Below, piece by piece: positions 9,035 through 16,398 of a stretch of 36,447 nucleotides of DNA. Every line of letters starts with the position of its first letter. Positions within the stretch are counted from its first letter, which is position 1. The DNA lies in IMG/VR virus record IMGVR_UViG_3300020436_000032, positions 1 through 36,447 of that record. The stretch is one strand, 5' to 3'. This DNA is from a virus. Both the position numbers and the translations under genes were made by a program. The notes under the pieces are model-generated. The model made no database searches, was not told the origin of the DNA, and worked only from the letters and a program-made list of their open reading frames with translations.

Positions 9035-9507
9035 TGTTTATAGCAGTAAAAAACTCAAAAGTAATAGCTATTCATGGAACAGAATGGCAGTGCAGAAGAA
9101 AGGCTAAAGGTCTATCAAAACCTGCTTATTGGACTTGGCTTGAATCGGTTACTACTGAAGGTGTACCAGATTATTCTGGTGAAGACTACGAGATTGTAGA
9201 AACAGATGCACCTTTGTCTTATTCATTCAATGATTCTGGTCACATACACCAAGACGGAACTTTCTCTCTCAAATGGGATGGAACAAAAATAGTCAAAGAC
9301 GATACCGCTAAGGCTGAATGGGAACTGGCAGAAGAATGGAAAAGAATCAGAATACAAAGAAACAGACTCCTTGCAGAAACCGATTACCTAGCACTTAAAG
9401 ACAATACTCTCTCTACAGCTATGAAGGAATACAGAGACAAATTAAGGTCAGTTCCACAGGATAATAGTGACCCCTATAACATAACTTGGCCTACTAAACC
9501 TTCCTAA
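9034..9507 (+). CDS. Tail assembly chaperone-like protein, partner of fibre B
   Basis: This 157-residue paralogue of the protein at 2787-3332 shares MFIAVKNSKVIAIHGTEW, YWTWLESVTTE, GEDYEIVETDAPLSY and LKWDGTKIVKDDTAKA. The C-terminus has the chaperone-type signature IRIQRNRLLAETDYLALKD...YRDKLRSVP...ITWPTKP. It lacks the roughly 14-residue insertion of its paralogue. Its start codon overlaps the fibre B stop, so the two are almost certainly translated together. A 41-base stretch is identical to the paralogous gene, showing a recent duplication or gene conversion. The function as a fibre-specific assembly factor is inferred from family and position. Confidence 0.75.
   Translation: MFIAVKNSKVIAIHGTEWQCRRKAKGLSKPAYWTWLESVTTEGVPDYSGEDYEIVETDAPLSYSFNDSGHIHQDGTFSLKWDGTKIVKDDTAKAEWELAEEWKRIRIQRNRLLAETDYLALKDNTLSTAMKEYRDKLRSVPQDNSDPYNITWPTKPS
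9265..9305 (+). repeat. 41-bp exact repeat, copy 2
   Basis: Second copy of the block at 3069-3109, in the same orientation and reading frame. The copies are 6196 bases apart and bracket the intervening fibre genes. Homologous recombination between them would delete or exchange the genes between. Confidence 0.9.
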
Positions 9508-9525
9508 TATACTTCTCTAATCGTC

Positions 9526-9559
9526 AACCCTTATAAATATTTAAACATTTATGAGGGTT
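9526..9559 (+). promoter_or_regulatory. Hairpin covering the ribosome binding site of gene 9564
   Basis: Bases 9526-9538 (AACCCTTATAAAT) pair with 9547-9559 (ATTTATGAGGGTT) over 13 base pairs, 12 Watson-Crick and one G-U, with an 8-base loop. The Shine-Dalgarno GAGGG (9553-9557) lies fully in the right arm. The late promoter lies mostly in the left arm, so late transcripts start in the loop and cannot form the hairpin, while read-through transcripts from the fibre genes can. There is no T-run after it, so it is a poor terminator candidate. Confidence 0.6.
9532..9539 (+). promoter_or_regulatory. Late promoter TATAAATA
   Basis: Exact match to the T4 late promoter recognised by gp55. If the element spans -13 to -6 as in T4, transcription starts at about 9545, giving a 19-base leader with the GAGGG ribosome binding site before the ATG at 9564. 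Confidence 0.75.
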
Positions 9560-9563
9560 TAAC

Positions 9564-9902
9564 ATGGCGGTCATTTCAAATATATTCATTGATGCAGGAG
9601 CAGACTATAGTACAACTGTAACAGTTACAGATAGTACTGGTAGTGCTCTGGATCTTACAGGATACTCAGCTGCAGCACAAATTCGTAAGACTTACGAATC
9701 CACAACTGCTACAGTTTCATTCACAATTGCATTCAACTCAGATCGAACTACAGGTAAGTTCGATATGTCTTTGACCTCTACACAAACAGGTGCAATCCCT
9801 CATGGAAGATATGTTTATGATGCACTCATAACTTCTGGTTCTGGAACAAAGACCAGAGTGGTTGAGGGAATAGTAACAGTTAATCCAAGGGTAACTCAGT
9901 AA
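9564..9902 (+). CDS. Small virion protein, BppU N-terminal-like fold
   Basis: This is a 112-residue protein. The pattern [34 protein letters not shown] and [12 protein letters not shown] is the beta-sandwich signature seen in phage baseplate/fibre-attachment proteins resembling the BppU N-terminal domain. Its start has a good GAGGG ribosome binding site that is buried in a hairpin in read-through transcripts, and a late promoter lies directly upstream. The stop overlaps the next ATG (TAATG at 9900-9904), linking it to the collagen-like protein. It probably forms the attachment base for the downstream fibre proteins. There is no obvious T4 counterpart. Confidence 0.6.
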   Translation: MAVISNIFIDAGADYSTTVTVTDSTGSALDLTGYSAAAQIRKTYESTTATVSFTIAFNSDRTTGKFDMSLTSTQTGAIPHGRYVYDALITSGSGTKTRVVEGIVTVNPRVTQ

Positions 9903-11038
9903 TGCCTATAACTGCACAAATAACAGATAATAACGCAAGTTCTATAAAAGGAACTTCAACAACCCCTGCAAATGTAGCGGCATCTACTTCTGTAGGTGTA
10001 CAACCATCTATTACACGAATGGCGGTTCCTGGCGTCAGAGGTGCAGATGGAGATATTACATGGCAGGGAACTTGGAGTTCTTCAACCACTTATACACAAA
10101 ACAACGCAATACATTATAATGGTAGTTCGTATGTAGCACTTCAAGGTAATTCTAATGTTCGTCCAGACACAGATTCTACTGTATGGTCACTTATGGTTCA
10201 AAAAGGTGATACTGGAGATACAGGAGCAACTGGAGCTGTGGGACCAGCTGGTTCTACAGGAGCAACTGGAGCTACAGGTGCAACTGGAGCCACTGGACCT
10301 ACAGGATTAACTGGTTCTCAAGGGCCTCAGGGACCACAAGGACCACAAGGAGATGCAGGAACAGCGGCAACAGTTCAAGTAGGGTCTGTTTCTGCAAGTG
10401 CAGCTGGTTCTAATCCTACAGTAACGAACTCTGGTTCTTCTACCGCAGCTGTTTTAAACTTCTCATTACCAAGAGGTGCAACTGGTCCTCAAGGAGCTCA
10501 AGGTGTTACTGGAGCGGCTGGAGCTCAAGGAGCAGACGGAGCTCAGGGTGCAACTGGTCCTCAAGGACCACAAGGAAATACAGGAAATGCAGCTACGATT
10601 GCAGTTGGAACAGTATCCACTGGACTTGCAGGGTCTAATGTAATAGTAACAAACTCTGGTTCAACATCTGCAGCTACTTTAGACTTCACAATACCTAGAG
10701 GAGATACAGGAGCCTCAGGGTCTTTTACTTGGAAAAGTACTTGGAGTTCTGCAACTGCATATGGTGCCAACGAAGTGGTTGCATACAATGGAACATCATA
10801 TATTGCAGTAGTAAATAATCAAAATGTAAGACCAGACACAGACTCTACAAAATGGAATATTATGGCACAAGCGGGTGCAGAAGGTGGTTCTATTAGTTCT
10901 ATGGAGGACACACAAATAAGTGGTACAGTCGCAGACATGGCAATTTTAGCATACGATAGTAATGGAACAAAGTGGAAAGATAATAACACGTTCTCAGGAA
11001 CATTTGCCTCACCAATTTTGTCAGGTGGTACTTTTTAA
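9902..11038 (+). CDS. Collagen-like fibre with two carbohydrate-binding-like modules
   Basis: This is a 378-residue modular protein. Residues about 53-99 and 276-323 are two copies of a module with W-x-G/S-T-W-S-S, AxxYNGxSYxA and [11 protein letters not shown], resembling small chitin/carbohydrate-binding modules (CBM5/12-like). Residues about 102-153 and 192-229 are Gly-X-Y collagen-like repeats ([29 protein letters not shown]). Between them is a duplicated beta segment ([20 protein letters not shown] and [20 protein letters not shown]). Such proteins form trimeric rods on virions. The sugar-binding modules suggest reversible attachment to host or particle polysaccharide. The C-terminus ends in SGGTF. 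The start overlaps the previous stop. Substrate specificity cannot be told. Confidence 0.75.
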   Translation: MPITAQITDNNASSIKGTSTTPANVAASTSVGVQPSITRMAVPGVRGADGDITWQGTWSSSTTYTQNNAIHYNGSSYVALQGNSNVRPDTDSTVWSLMVQKGDTGDTGATGAVGPAGSTGATGATGATGATGPTGLTGSQGPQGPQGPQGDAGTAATVQVGSVSASAAGSNPTVTNSGSSTAAVLNFSLPRGATGPQGAQGVTGAAGAQGADGAQGATGPQGPQGNTGNAATIAVGTVSTGLAGSNVIVTNSGSTSAATLDFTIPRGDTGASGSFTWKSTWSSATAYGANEVVAYNGTSYIAVVNNQNVRPDTDSTKWNIMAQAGAEGGSISSMEDTQISGTVADMAILAYDSNGTKWKDNNTFSGTFASPILSGGTF

Positions 11039-11047
11039 GGAGAAATA

Positions 11048-12847
11048 ATGGCAGCACAATTACAAATAAAACGAGCCGCAGATGCAACCGCAAATAGTGC
11101 TCCAGGCGGTAATCTAGCTGCAGGAGAACTTGCAGTATCTTATGGTAATGCTCCTGCACATAATAATTCTGGAGGTAGATTATTCGTAGGTAACTCTGCT
11201 GGTAATGGAAATATTGTCATAGGTGGAGAATACTTTACTGGACTATTAGACCATGCACCAGGCACGTTGACCAATGGTTCAGCAATTATCACAAACTCAA
11301 ACGGACAAATTGATACAATAAAGGTTGGAAAAACAAGTACAGCTGGTATCATAGATTTTCTTGAAGGTGATGGTGGGTCTGCAAAAGTTAGAATTCAAGC
11401 TCCAAACTCATTGAGTGGAGATGTCACTCTCACTCTTCCAACTTCAGCTGGAACGAATGGTCAGTTCATGCAAGTAAATGGTTCAGGTCAACTATCATTT
11501 GCTACAGTTCAGTCTTCATTTACACTCTCAGATGGTTCTAATACTGACACTTTTAATACTGGTGAAACTCTTACCTTTACAGCTGGAGAGGGTACTGATA
11601 TAACTGTAAGTAATAATACAGTAACTATTGCAGGAGAACTTGCAACTACAGGTAACGCTGGTGTGGCTTCATTTTCGTCTAATGACTTTGCAGTTTCGGG
11701 TGCTGGTGTAGTAACAATTCATGCAGTATCAAATGCACAACTCGCTGGGTCAATTGCAAATGCTAAACTTGCAACTGCTGGTCAACTTATATTGGGTTCT
11801 ACAACTCTAGAGTTAGGAACAACTGATACTGTAATTGCAGGATTGACTCAAATTACAATTGACCAAATTGACATTAACGGAAATACAATCAGTACAACTG
11901 ATACCGATGGAAATCTTATTCTTGACCCAAATGGTTCTGGAGCTGTTAATGTTAATAATTCAAAAATAATTAATGTATCTGACCCAACCAATGATTCAGA
12001 TGCAGCTACAAAAGCATACGTTGATGCAAGTGTAAGTGGATTGGATGTCAAAGAATCTGTAAGAATTGGAACCACAAACCCATTGGATGCAGTAACCTAT
12101 GTACAAGCTGCAGGAACATTAACAAGGTCTGGAAATGGTTCGATTAACTCTTCTGCTGGGTTAGGACAAAGTGTAACTCTTGTAGTAAATGATAGAGTTC
12201 TTGTTAAGGACCAAGCAGAAACAAGACAAAATGGTATCTATGTTGTTACTACAGTTGGTGATGGGTCAACTGCGTTTGTACTGACAAGAGCATCTGATGC
12301 AAATGTCGCATCAGAACTTACAGGAGGAACCTTTACTTTTGTTGAAGAGGGAACCAATGCAGATAATGGGTATGTATTTACACACAATGGTACACCTACA
12401 TTAACCAATGCAACTCTAAGTAATAACACACAATTAACTGTATCACAATTTTCTGGTGCAGGACAAATAACGGCTGGAGAGGGTCTTACAAAATCTGGAA
12501 ACACTATAAACGTAGTTGGTGGAACAACCATTGATGCAGATGCAAATTCAATTCATGTAAATTCATCTGGAACTGCAAACCAGATTCTTCTTTCATCGGG
12601 AACAGTAGGAAATGAAGCGACTTATGGTGCATTACCTTTAGCAAATACAAACTCAGTTACAGGAACACTTGCAATTGGGAATGGTGGAACAGGTGCAACC
12701 TCACTTACTGCTAACGGACTTCTGGTAGGAAACGGAACCAGTGCAATTGCAGCTTTGGCGGTTGGAACATCTGGACATTTTTTAAAATCAAATGGTTCAG
12801 GAAGTAACCCAAGTTTCACAAACGTAATTGACGCTGGAACATTTTAA
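11048..12847 (+). CDS. Tail fibre-like structural protein
   Basis: This 599-residue protein has a strong AAGGAG site five bases before the ATG. The N-terminus (LQIKRAADATANSAPGGNL, LAAGELAVSYG, GGRLFVGNSAG) is the typical start of marine phage fibre proteins that attach to the baseplate. The body consists of beta-rich repeats (ITTTxx-type segments, LILDPNGSGAVNVNN, SDAATKAYVDASVSGLDVKESVR). It continues with VKDQAETRQNGIYVVT and ADNGYVFTHNGTPTL, known from cyanophage structural proteins. The C-terminus has the trimeric repeat NGGTGATSLTANGLLVGNG and ends DAGTF. There is no catalytic motif. It is probably a side fibre or whisker component. Confidence 0.7.
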   Translation: MAAQLQIKRAADATANSAPGGNLAAGELAVSYGNAPAHNNSGGRLFVGNSAGNGNIVIGGEYFTGLLDHAPGTLTNGSAIITNSNGQIDTIKVGKTSTAGIIDFLEGDGGSAKVRIQAPNSLSGDVTLTLPTSAGTNGQFMQVNGSGQLSFATVQSSFTLSDGSNTDTFNTGETLTFTAGEGTDITVSNNTVTIAGELATTGNAGVASFSSNDFAVSGAGVVTIHAVSNAQLAGSIANAKLATAGQLILGSTTLELGTTDTVIAGLTQITIDQIDINGNTISTTDTDGNLILDPNGSGAVNVNNSKIINVSDPTNDSDAATKAYVDASVSGLDVKESVRIGTTNPLDAVTYVQAAGTLTRSGNGSINSSAGLGQSVTLVVNDRVLVKDQAETRQNGIYVVTTVGDGSTAFVLTRASDANVASELTGGTFTFVEEGTNADNGYVFTHNGTPTLTNATLSNNTQLTVSQFSGAGQITAGEGLTKSGNTINVVGGTTIDADANSIHVNSSGTANQILLSSGTVGNEATYGALPLANTNSVTGTLAIGNGGTGATSLTANGLLVGNGTSAIAALAVGTSGHFLKSNGSGSNPSFTNVIDAGTF

Positions 12848-13260
12848 TGTCTATAACTATACAACATAAACGTAGTCAGACTACAGGCGACCAACCAACT
12901 GTATCTGACATAGCGGTAGGAGAAATTGCATTAAATCTTGCAGATCTCCGTATGTTTACTAGAGATCATAATGATGTTATCAAAAGAATAGGTGGAGAGG
13001 ATGTTACCGCCACTTTAGACTTTACTAAAGCAGATAATACATTACAGGGTATATCGGTCACAGGGTTCAAGATGAACTTCAAGAAGGCCGATGGTACTCT
13101 TACAGTTTTTAATATTTTTCAACAGATGATGTTGTTTTCACTATTCCAAGGACACTTTGTATCTAAAGCAGTTTTCAATACTCATCAACATACAGAGACA
13201 CAGGCAGTGACCTTTGATAATGATACTACTCCATCTGGAACAACCTCAGTACCGATTTAG
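12847..13260 (+). CDS. Short fibre-like virion protein
   Basis: This 137-residue protein starts MSITIQHKRSQTTGDQPTVS and continues DIAVGEIALNLADLRMFTRD, the same attachment-type N-terminus seen in many fibre proteins (KRS...P..IA.GEIALN..D..). The C-terminal half (FNIFQQMMLFSLFQGHFVSKAVFN) includes a short hydrophobic stretch and the metal-ligand-like HQHTETQ. Two closely spaced histidines in this type of sequence recall the His-x-His sites in T4 short tail fibres, but one site is weak evidence. The start overlaps the previous stop as TAATG. It lies where T4 has gene 12 relative to wac and 13, and I do not claim homology. Confidence 0.55.
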   Translation: MSITIQHKRSQTTGDQPTVSDIAVGEIALNLADLRMFTRDHNDVIKRIGGEDVTATLDFTKADNTLQGISVTGFKMNFKKADGTLTVFNIFQQMMLFSLFQGHFVSKAVFNTHQHTETQAVTFDNDTTPSGTTSVPI

Positions 13261-13262
13261 AT

Positions 13263-14027
13263 ATGGCTGATAAGATACCCTTAAAAGGACTATTTGATGG
13301 AGGTGGGAACGTAACAGGTCTTGCTGAATTTAGGTCGGCTGATGGAGATACCCTTGGAGTAGTTCATGGTGGAACTGGACTCGCAACTGTAGGTGCAAAC
13401 AGAATTCTTACAGGTAATGGTACATCTGACTTAACTGACGAGGCAAATCTTACTTTTGATGGAACGACACTTGCAGTAACAGGAAACACAACAATATCTG
13501 GTAATCTGACAGTTCAAGGAAACTTTACAGAGACAGTCAAGATTGCAACTGAAGACCCAATTATTGCACTAAACACAGCTGTTACAGGTGCAAATGCTAA
13601 CGATGCTGGATTTGTTATTGAAAGGGGTTCAGACTCAAATGTTGCTCTAATATGGGATGAAAGTGATTCAGGAACTTCTGGTGGTATTTTTAATTTTATA
13701 ACTACTACAGATACAGGAATTGTATCTGGTAACATAAATGTCTCAGGACAAGCTGATATCAAGGCCGGAAATATTACTGGAACAGGAAACCTTGCAATCT
13801 CAGGAACACTTACAGGAGTGACAAGTTTAACAATGAATGGTGCATTAAGTGGAGTTACAAATTTAGGATTGTCTGGCAATTTACAGTTTGATTCAGGACA
13901 GACAGTAAATGAAATTTCAGACGATGGTACGTTTACAGATGGTTCTGCAAATGCATTGGTTACTGAAAACGCAATCAAAACTCATGTCAGTGCTCAGGCA
14001 TCTGCATTCGCAATAGCATTAGGATAA
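13263..14027 (+). CDS. Fibre-like protein in the wac (whisker) position
   Basis: This is a 254-residue protein beginning MADKIPLKGLFDGGGNVTGL. Repeats such as VHGGTGLATVGANRILTGNG and ITGTGNLAISGTLTGVTSLT indicate an elongated, probably trimeric, beta-structured fibre. The segment VKIATEDPIIALNTAVTGAN followed by GFVIERGSDSNVALIWDESD is a domain found repeatedly in cyanophage structural proteins. It lies directly upstream of gene 13, the position of T4 wac (fibritin), but it lacks the long coiled coil of fibritin. Its role as a whisker or neck-attached fibre is therefore only positional. Confidence 0.6.
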   Translation: MADKIPLKGLFDGGGNVTGLAEFRSADGDTLGVVHGGTGLATVGANRILTGNGTSDLTDEANLTFDGTTLAVTGNTTISGNLTVQGNFTETVKIATEDPIIALNTAVTGANANDAGFVIERGSDSNVALIWDESDSGTSGGIFNFITTTDTGIVSGNINVSGQADIKAGNITGTGNLAISGTLTGVTSLTMNGALSGVTNLGLSGNLQFDSGQTVNEISDDGTFTDGSANALVTENAIKTHVSAQASAFAIALG

Positions 14028-14030
14028 TAT

Positions 14031-14852
14031 ATGGCTACACCAAATACAAAAGACACACTTAAAGAATATTGTCTGAGAGCTCTTGGAAAACCAGTAATTG
14101 AAATAAATGTTGACCCAGACCAATTAGATGATAGAATCGACCAGGCACTTCAATATTATGCAGAGTTTCATATGGATGGTGTTCAGAGAATGTATCTGAA
14201 ACATCAAATAACCGCAGCTGAAAAAGCAAATGCTCAAACAAACAGTAGTACAACAGCTACAGATGCAGTTGACAGTTCTGTATCGGCAAACTGGTTAGAA
14301 CAAAAAGTCTGGTTACCTTTACCTACTTCAGTTATCTCTGTACTACAAGTATTTCCATTAGAAACAGGGAGTTCAAGAGGTGGTGAAATGTTTGATATAG
14401 AATATCAAATGAGACTTAACGATTTGTTTGATTTCAGTAGCACAAACTTGATTCACTATCAGATGATACAAGAACATCTTGACCTCATGCATCATATATT
14501 AACAGGAGAGATTCCTGTAAGATTTAACGAACACGCAAACAGATTATATATTGATATGGAATGGCCTAAAGACGTATCAGATGACCATTACATCATTATA
14601 GAGTGCTATAGAAAACTTGACCCAACTGTATATACAGATATATACAACGACTCTTATTTAAAGAAATATGCAACTGCATTAGTAAAAAAACAGTGGGGAG
14701 CAAATTTGATTAAATTTAATGGTGTTCAAATGCTGGGAGGAGTGCAATTGAATGGTGAGATTATTTACCAACAGGCAGATGAAGAAGTGAAACTTTTAGA
14801 AGAACAAATGTTAAACGGATATGGTCTTCCCGCTGATATGATGATGGGATGA
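14031..14852 (+). CDS. 13: Neck protein gp13
   Basis: This 273-residue protein (T4 gp13 is 309) starts MATPNTKDTLKEYCLRALGK and continues PVIEINVDPDQLDDRIDQAL QYYAEFH, the conserved opening of head-completion/neck proteins of T4-like phages. A central VWLPLPTSVISVLQVFPLE and a C-terminal AGxxLIKFNGVQMLGGVQLNG block also fit the family. gp13 forms, with gp14, the ring that closes the filled head and binds the tail. The genes for gp14 and gp15 follow immediately with one-base overlaps or tiny gaps, as in T4. The order itself supports the call. Confidence 0.92.
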   Translation: MATPNTKDTLKEYCLRALGKPVIEINVDPDQLDDRIDQALQYYAEFHMDGVQRMYLKHQITAAEKANAQTNSSTTATDAVDSSVSANWLEQKVWLPLPTSVISVLQVFPLETGSSRGGEMFDIEYQMRLNDLFDFSSTNLIHYQMIQEHLDLMHHILTGEIPVRFNEHANRLYIDMEWPKDVSDDHYIIIECYRKLDPTVYTDIYNDSYLKKYATALVKKQWGANLIKFNGVQMLGGVQLNGEIIYQQADEEVKLLEEQMLNGYGLPADMMMG

Positions 14853-14853
14853 T

Positions 14854-15594
14854 ATGCCTACAAATGTTTATTTCGATACTGGCACAACTTCTGAACAGAG
14901 GTTATATGAAAGTCTTATCATTGAGCAACTCAGAGCTTTTGGTCATGACGTTTATTATCTTCCTAGAAAACTGGTAAACGAAGATACTCTTTTTGGTGAG
15001 GATAGGTTATCAACCTTCAACGATGCATATATCATAGAGATGTATCTTGATAATGTTGAGGGATTTGAAGGTCAAAAAGAAATGATGACACGTTTTGGTC
15101 TGGATATGCAGGACGAAGCAACATGGGTTGTATCTAAAAGGAGGTTTGAACAACTTATTAGTTTGGACCAAAACTTAATTGTAAACTCTCGACCTAATGA
15201 GGGAGATCTCATCTATTTTCCTCTAGCGAAGAAACTATTTGAGATTTCCTTTGTAGACCATGATGACCCATTCTATCAGTTGTCTAACCTACCAGTATTC
15301 AAAATGCGATGTCGTACATTTGAATACAGTAGTGAGGCATTGGATACTGGTGTTACTGCAATTGATAATATAGAAACAAGTGAAACACTTGATGCATTGC
15401 AGTATCAATTTGAACTTGAATCTGAAACAGAAGCAGGAACTAATTATTTGATAACAGAGGATGGTGACTTTATAGTACAAGAAGAATATAATGTAGATAC
15501 TATAGACACATCCGCTGATAATACATTCTTTGAAACGCAAGGTGATTCGATACTTGATTTTTCAGAGGTAAACCCTTTTGGTGAGGTAACATAA
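14854..15594 (+). CDS. 14: Neck protein gp14
   Basis: This 246-residue protein (T4 gp14 is 256) has the N-terminus MPTNVYFDTGTTSEQRLYES followed by LRAFGHDVYYLPRKLVNEDT and ATWVVSKRRFE, which is highly conserved in gp14 neck proteins. An acidic, variable stretch (residues about 180-240) precedes the end, and the C-terminal DSILDFSEVNPFGEVT contains the usual NPFGE motif. It partners gp13 in sealing the portal after packaging and in head-tail joining. It starts right after the gp13 stop, and its stop overlaps the gp15 ATG. Confidence 0.93.
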   Translation: MPTNVYFDTGTTSEQRLYESLIIEQLRAFGHDVYYLPRKLVNEDTLFGEDRLSTFNDAYIIEMYLDNVEGFEGQKEMMTRFGLDMQDEATWVVSKRRFEQLISLDQNLIVNSRPNEGDLIYFPLAKKLFEISFVDHDDPFYQLSNLPVFKMRCRTFEYSSEALDTGVTAIDNIETSETLDALQYQFELESETEAGTNYLITEDGDFIVQEEYNVDTIDTSADNTFFETQGDSILDFSEVNPFGEVT

Positions 15595-16391
15595 TGCTTG
15601 GTACAACTTTCTATCATGAGACAATCCGAAAATGCGTAATCGGGTTTGGTACACTTTTTAATGATATTCACATAACACGTAAAGACAGTTCTGGAAATAC
15701 AGTACAGTCAATGAAGGTTCCGTTAGCTTACGGACCAAAACAGAAATTCTTAACAAGACTGAGAGAAGACCCAAATATCACTAAATCAGTCGCAATCACA
15801 CTTCCAAGAATTGGATTTGAGATTGGAACTATCGCATATGATAGTACAAGAAAGCTAAATAAGATTCAGAAGGTAAAAAAATCTGGGTCAACTGGGAGCA
15901 AAGTAAACACACAATATATGCCTGTTCCCTATAATATTGATTTTGAACTTTATGCAATGGCTAAGAATAGTGATGATGCATTGCAAATTGTTGAACAGAT
16001 ACTTCCGTATTTTCAACCAGAATATACGATTACTATCAATGATATTGTTCAAATGAATAATAAGAGAGATGTACCTATTGTTCTTACAGGCATCTCATAC
16101 GAAGATAATTATGAAGGTGAATTTACAGAGCGTAGAGCAATTATATACACAATGTCTTTCACTGCAAAGGCATATCTCTACGGACCAGTTATTTCTGGAC
16201 AAGTTATCACTAAGGTACAAGTTGACCAATTTAGTGACTCTGCATCAGCTGCACCTAAGAGAGAACAGAGATACACAGTTACTCCTGAACCTGCAACTGC
16301 CGATTTTGACGATGATTTTGGATTTAATGAAACAACTTCATTCTTTCAGGATGCAAAAACATACAACCCAACTACGGGTCAAGACGAATAG
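15594..16391 (+). CDS. 15: Tail sheath stabiliser / tail completion protein gp15
   Basis: This 265-residue protein (T4 gp15 is 272) begins MLGTTFYHETIRKCVIGFGT. It carries the family blocks KVPLAYGPKQKFLTRLREDP and ITLPRIGFEIGTIAYDSTRK, then RRAIIYTMSFTAKAYLYGPV near the C-terminus. gp15 forms the hexameric terminator ring at the head-proximal end of the tail and connects to gp13/gp14. It overlaps the gp14 stop by one base. It is followed, unusually for T4, by a fibre gene before gene 16. Confidence 0.93.
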   Translation: MLGTTFYHETIRKCVIGFGTLFNDIHITRKDSSGNTVQSMKVPLAYGPKQKFLTRLREDPNITKSVAITLPRIGFEIGTIAYDSTRKLNKIQKVKKSGSTGSKVNTQYMPVPYNIDFELYAMAKNSDDALQIVEQILPYFQPEYTITINDIVQMNNKRDVPIVLTGISYEDNYEGEFTERRAIIYTMSFTAKAYLYGPVISGQVITKVQVDQFSDSASAAPKREQRYTVTPEPATADFDDDFGFNETTSFFQDAKTYNPTTGQDE

Positions 16392-16398
16392 GTAAACT

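Noticed and set aside
10240-10350. CRISPR-like or tandem DNA repeat
   Set aside because: The short repeats are codons of the collagen-like Gly-X-Y tract; there are no spacers.
13514-13978. 154-residue minus-strand ORF
   Set aside because: It is fully antisense to a fibre gene with clear repeats; its Val/Pro/Ser-rich composition reflects complementarity to Thr/Gly-rich codons.
1-14027. Diversity-generating retroelement acting on fibre tips
   Set aside because: No reverse transcriptase gene and no template/variable repeat with adenine-specific differences are visible in the window.
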